In this document: piece after piece, positions 61,145-64,000 of the stretch
How positions within the stretch are numbered: the stretch's first letter is position 1
How the letters are laid out: each line of letters opens with the position of its first letter
Assembly: GCF_000308615.1 (NCBI RefSeq)
Contig: NZ_BAGB01000173.1
Coordinates: forward strand, 62,001 to 126,000
Length of the DNA: 64,000 bases
Reading direction: 5' to 3'
DNA from: Nocardia jiangxiensis NBRC 101359
GTDB taxonomy: Bacteria; Actinomycetota; Actinomycetes; Mycobacteriales; Mycobacteriaceae
Translations under genes and position numbers: made by a program
Notes under the pieces: generated by a model
What the model was told of the DNA's origin: nothing
What the model saw: only the letters and a program-made list of their open reading frames with translations
Database searches by the model: none

Positions 61145-61753
61145 ATGCGCCGTATCTTCTCGGTGACGCCGATCCACGTCGACCCGGAGGAACTGGACCG
61201 CCGACGCCGCCGCTACAACGAGCTCGCGCCGGACGGAATCACCGTGGAACTCGTGGACGCCGGACCGCAGGCGCCCGCCCAACTGGCCAGCGCCGCCGAT
61301 CTGCACGCCTCCGAACAAGCCGTCGCGGCCGCGTTCGCCACCGCCGAAGGCTACGACTTCCGGATGCCGGACTGCGTACTGGATCCGGGCGTGCCCGCCG
61401 GGGAGCGCGGCATGTTGCAGGTCGTCGTGGAGCGGCTCGTCGCCGACGGGCACCGGGTCGCCGCGGTCACCCGCAACCAGGTGATCGCCGACGAGCTGGC
61501 CCGCAAGGTACGCGAATACGGTTGCGGCGAATCGTTTCTCGGCGTCGCGGTGCTGGATCTGGATCTCGGCGCGGTTGCCGACGGCGCACGCTGGAACGTC
61601 GCGATGCGATCCGCGCTGGACGATCTGTCGGCCCGGGGTGCGACAGCCGTGATCAATGGCTGTTCCGCAGTCGAGGTCGAGCACACCGAGGGCGGCCCGC
61701 TCGTCGTCGATCCGGTCGCCGATGCCCTGCGGCTCCTGGCGGAAACCGCATGA
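61145..61753 (+). CDS. Asp/Glu/hydantoin racemase-family protein
   Basis: 202 residues. The two putative catalytic Cys are in DFRMPDCVLDPGV and in AVINGCSAVEVEH. RRRRYNELAPDGITVELVDA is the N-terminal region. The superfamily holds hydantoin and aspartate racemases, maleate isomerase and arylmalonate decarboxylase. GAAGGAG precedes ATG 61145. It is coupled by a 4-bp overlap to the flavoprotein. A hydantoinase-family gene two positions down favours a racemase role. Confidence 0.8.
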   Translation: MRRIFSVTPIHVDPEELDRRRRRYNELAPDGITVELVDAGPQAPAQLASAADLHASEQAVAAAFATAEGYDFRMPDCVLDPGVPAGERGMLQVVVERLVADGHRVAAVTRNQVIADELARKVREYGCGESFLGVAVLDLDLGAVADGARWNVAMRSALDDLSARGATAVINGCSAVEVEHTEGGPLVVDPVADALRLLAETA

Positions 61754-63123
61754 GCGACGTCGATCTCGTGGTGGCCGGGGCGGGCGGCGGCCTGGCCGGG
61801 GCATTGCGGGCGGCGCAGTTGGGCGCGCGGGTGCTCGTCGTGGAGGCCAACGAGCACTACCTGCGCGGTAACAACACCTCGATGTCCACCGCGATGATTC
61901 CGGGCGCGGGGTCGCGCTGGCAGCGCGCCGCCGGAATCGAGGATTCGCCGGAGAAGTTCCTCGGCGACATCGCCGCCAAGACGCACGGCGATTTCGCGGA
62001 ACCAGTCGCCGAGGCGCTCGCCGGTATGAGTGCCGAACTCGTCGAATGGCTGGGGGACCACGTCGGGCTCCCGATCGAACTGCCGACGGATTTCGACTAT
62101 CCGGGCCACAGCGCACAAAGGGTGCACTCCATCCCCGGGCGGCACGGTTCGCGGCTGCTGCACCACCTCGCCGACGCGGTGGCCCAGGAGTCGTTGATCG
62201 ACACGCTGATTCCCGGCCGGGTCGCCGCGGCACGACGCACCGAGGAAGATCTCCTCGTCACGGTGTCCTATCCGGACGGTCGCGAGGAGGAGATCTCCAC
62301 CGGCGCACTTCTGTTGGCCACCAACGGTTATGGCGCGAATCGGGAGCTGGTCACCGAACATCTGCCCGAGATCGCCGATGCCGAATACCACGGCAGCGAG
62401 TACTCCACCGGCGACGCTCTGCGCATCGGCGCGGATTTCGGCGCGGCAGCCTCCTATCTGGACGCCTACCAGGGTCACGCCGGACTCTCGGCGGAGGCGC
62501 GCACACTGGTCACCTGGACCGTGGTGATGCACGGCGGTTTCGTGGTCACGGCCGACGGCCGCCGATTCGGTGACGAATCGACCGGTTACTCCGAGTACGC
62601 TGCAGTGCTCGCCGGACAGCCGGGCGCATCCGGCTGGCTGATCTACGACGAGCGAATCCACAGTGCCACAATGGCTTTCGGAGACTACGTCGATGTCGTG
62701 AACAGTGGCGCGGTGCGGCACGGAGAGTCGGTCGCGGAACTCGCGGACAGCATCGGCGTTCCCGTGGAAGCCCTGGCCGCCGAACTGGTCGAGGCGTCCG
62801 CGGTCGCCCGCGGCGACGAATCGCGAGATCGGTTCGGCCGCACCAGATTCGAGCAGCCGCTGAGCGGCCCGCTGTACGCGGTGCGAATCCTGCCAGCGCT
62901 GTTCCACACCCAGGGCGGACTCGTGGTCGACCGGCACGCTCGCGTGCTGGATGCGAATTCCGATCCGATTCCGGGTCTATATGCCTCCGGCGGCGCGGCC
63001 GTCGGCATCTCCGGTCACGGCGCGGCCGGATATCTGGCCGGTAACGGGCTGCTGCCCGCGCTGGGCCTCGCCTACCTCGCGGCCACGCACTCGGCGGCCG
63101 AATTCCCTAGAAGTGAAAGGTAA
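61750..63123 (+). CDS. FAD-dependent oxidoreductase (fumarate reductase/ketosteroid dehydrogenase-type)
   Basis: 457 residues. The dinucleotide motif is LVVAGAGGGLAGALRAAQLG, followed by NEHYLRGNNTSMSTAMIPGA. The substrate-region TGALLLATNGYGANRELV and the C-terminal motif GLYASGGAAVGISGHGAAGY are typical of the fumarate reductase/KstD flavoprotein family. The ATG overlaps the racemase stop by 4 bp. It probably saturates or desaturates a C=C bond next to a carboxyl or carbonyl in the island's substrate. Confidence 0.85.
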   Translation: MSDVDLVVAGAGGGLAGALRAAQLGARVLVVEANEHYLRGNNTSMSTAMIPGAGSRWQRAAGIEDSPEKFLGDIAAKTHGDFAEPVAEALAGMSAELVEWLGDHVGLPIELPTDFDYPGHSAQRVHSIPGRHGSRLLHHLADAVAQESLIDTLIPGRVAAARRTEEDLLVTVSYPDGREEEISTGALLLATNGYGANRELVTEHLPEIADAEYHGSEYSTGDALRIGADFGAAASYLDAYQGHAGLSAEARTLVTWTVVMHGGFVVTADGRRFGDESTGYSEYAAVLAGQPGASGWLIYDERIHSATMAFGDYVDVVNSGAVRHGESVAELADSIGVPVEALAAELVEASAVARGDESRDRFGRTRFEQPLSGPLYAVRILPALFHTQGGLVVDRHARVLDANSDPIPGLYASGGAAVGISGHGAAGYLAGNGLLPALGLAYLAATHSAAEFPRSER

Positions 63124-63126
63124 TCC

Positions 63127-64000
63127 ATGACCAACCACGACCTGATCATCCGCAATGTGCGCGTAGTCCGTCCCGGGGTGGAAGACACCCCGCTCGCGGA
63201 TATCGCGGTGAGCGACGGGAAGGTCACCGAAGTCGGTCCGGACCTGGATGTCTCTTCGGCCCGTGAGGTCGTGGACGGTGGCGGCAAGCTGGCCTTTCCC
63301 GGCGTGGTCGACGCGCACCAGCACTGGGGCATCTACAACCCGCTCGACGAGGACACCCGCACCGAGAGCCGCGCCTGCGCGCAGGGCGGGGTCACCACCT
63401 CGCTGACGTACATGCGCACCGGGCAGTACTACCTCAACCGGGGTGGCGACTACTCGGAGGTGTTCCCCGAGGTGCTCGCCGCGTCCGAGGGAAAGTCCTT
63501 CGTGGACTATGCGTTTCACCTCGCTCCCATGCAGTCCTCGCATATCGCGGAGATCCCGGAGCTGATCAGCGAGCACGGCGTGAGCTCGTTCAAGATCTTC
63601 ATGTTCTACGGCAGCCACGGTCTGCACGGCGCATCCAACGACCAGAACTCGTTCCTGATGATTCCCGAGGGCGAGCGCTACGACATCGCCCACTTCGAAT
63701 TCGTCATGCGCGGGGTGCAGGCGGCGCGCGAGCGTTTCCCGGAGATCGCCGACTCGATCTCGCTGTCGCTGCACTGTGAGACGGCCGAGATCATGACCGC
63801 GTACACGAAGATCGTGCAGCAGGAAGGCAAGCTGTCCGGGCTCGAGGCGTACAGCGCGTCGCGGCCGCCGCATTCGGAGGGCCTCGCGGTCACCATCGCC
63901 TCCTATCTCGCGCACGAGACGCAGCTGCCGAATATCAACCTGCTGCACCTGTCTTCGGCCAAGGCGCTCGAGGCGGCCATGCTGATGGCGAAAACCTTTC
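63127..64000 (+). CDS. hydantoinase/dihydropyrimidinase-family amidohydrolase, 3' end outside window
   Basis: The first 291 codons are present, from MTNHDLIIRNVRVVRPGVED. The metal site starts at FPGVVDAHQHWGIYNP, where HxH replaced by HQH is seen, and TYMRTGQYYLNRGGDY follows. FKIFMFYGSHG holds the position of the carbamylated Lys, and SLSLHCETAE and LLHLSSAKALEA supply further His ligands. It is 3 bp after the flavoprotein stop. Hydrolysis of a cyclic amide or imide is expected; allantoinase or dihydroorotase cannot be excluded. Confidence 0.85.
   Translation, partial: MTNHDLIIRNVRVVRPGVEDTPLADIAVSDGKVTEVGPDLDVSSAREVVDGGGKLAFPGVVDAHQHWGIYNPLDEDTRTESRACAQGGVTTSLTYMRTGQYYLNRGGDYSEVFPEVLAASEGKSFVDYAFHLAPMQSSHIAEIPELISEHGVSSFKIFMFYGSHGLHGASNDQNSFLMIPEGERYDIAHFEFVMRGVQAARERFPEIADSISLSLHCETAEIMTAYTKIVQQEGKLSGLEAYSASRPPHSEGLAVTIASYLAHETQLPNINLLHLSSAKALEAAMLMAKTF

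Noticed and set aside
53081..64000. Calling the island a known itaconate-degradation cluster
   Set aside because: CoA-transferase and CitE lyase fit, but the itaconyl-CoA hydratase is absent and hydantoinase, racemase and two MmgE/PrpD genes remain unexplained.
1..64000. tRNA/rRNA genes, CRISPR arrays, insertion sequences, prophage
   Set aside because: I looked through the gaps and found no tRNA-like cloverleaf, regular spacer repeats, transposase or phage genes.

Overview
The window looks like chromosome from a mycolic-acid actinomycete, most likely Nocardia or a close relative. It has very high G+C, many GTG starts and 4-bp GTGA/ATGA overlaps, a full mce locus, an NmtR/CtpJ-type metal-efflux pair, an SCO6745-family gene, and a KstR-like box in front of a DUF35/thiolase-like pair. 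I saw no rRNA, tRNA, CRISPR array, insertion sequence or prophage. The genus is inference from gene content.

Layout. 1-225: 3'-truncated peroxiredoxin. 424-4555: zinc module (His-rich metal-binding protein diverging, across a Zur-like box, from a znuA-znuC-znuB-znuB ABC operon). 4473-7154: prpD-prpB-prpC methylcitrate operon in which prpC is only a two-ended remnant after a large internal deletion. 7369-9793: NmtR-type repressor diverging from a P1B4-type Co/Ni efflux ATPase. 9875-15086: sulfur-flavoured block (SsuD-like monooxygenase, AprA-like flavoprotein with a 2[4Fe-4S] ferredoxin, rhodanese), interrupted by a scar where a hydrolase and an ArsR gene have both lost their 5' ends. 15212-24609: thioesterase, a 48-residue membrane protein, HxlR/MFS pair, SCO6745 protein, nucleoside deaminase, an orphan ORF, a TetR and a MarR regulator in one open frame diverging from a flavin monooxygenase, a methyltransferase, and a TetR regulator. 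24761-36414: P450, SDR, ferredoxin, six Mce proteins, a Mce-associated protein and two YrbE permeases, preceded by a 39-bp near-perfect palindrome. 36505-44103: methyltransferase, lipase remnant, quinone oxidoreductase, ECF sigma factor, PucR-type and TetR regulators, Dabb protein, DUF35/thiolase pair.

44183-49949: a cobalamin riboswitch leads a five-gene operon coding for a Dpp/Nik-type ABC importer with a SAM-dependent methyltransferase inside it, which is probably a cobalt or corrinoid-related uptake system. 50047-53059: cupin protein, Fsr-like MFS exporter, AraC regulator.

53081-64000 (running off the end): an apparently undescribed catabolic island. It holds an ACS-type MFS transporter, two MmgE/PrpD enzymes, a cyclase-family hydrolase, a CitE-like CoA-ester lyase, a type III CoA-transferase, an IclR regulator, an Asp/Glu-racemase-family protein, a fumarate-reductase-type flavoprotein and a hydantoinase-family amidohydrolase. 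Three copies of an operator-like element (GTTCCGC-N3-GCGGAAC and variants) mark its promoters. I infer uptake of a cyclic imide/ureide-like or branched dicarboxylate substrate, ring opening or isomerisation, CoA activation and C-C cleavage; the substrate is unknown.

The strongest leads are the riboswitch-controlled transporter/methyltransferase operon and the IclR island. Next come the rearranged mce locus, the gutted prpC and the TetR-MarR reading frame.
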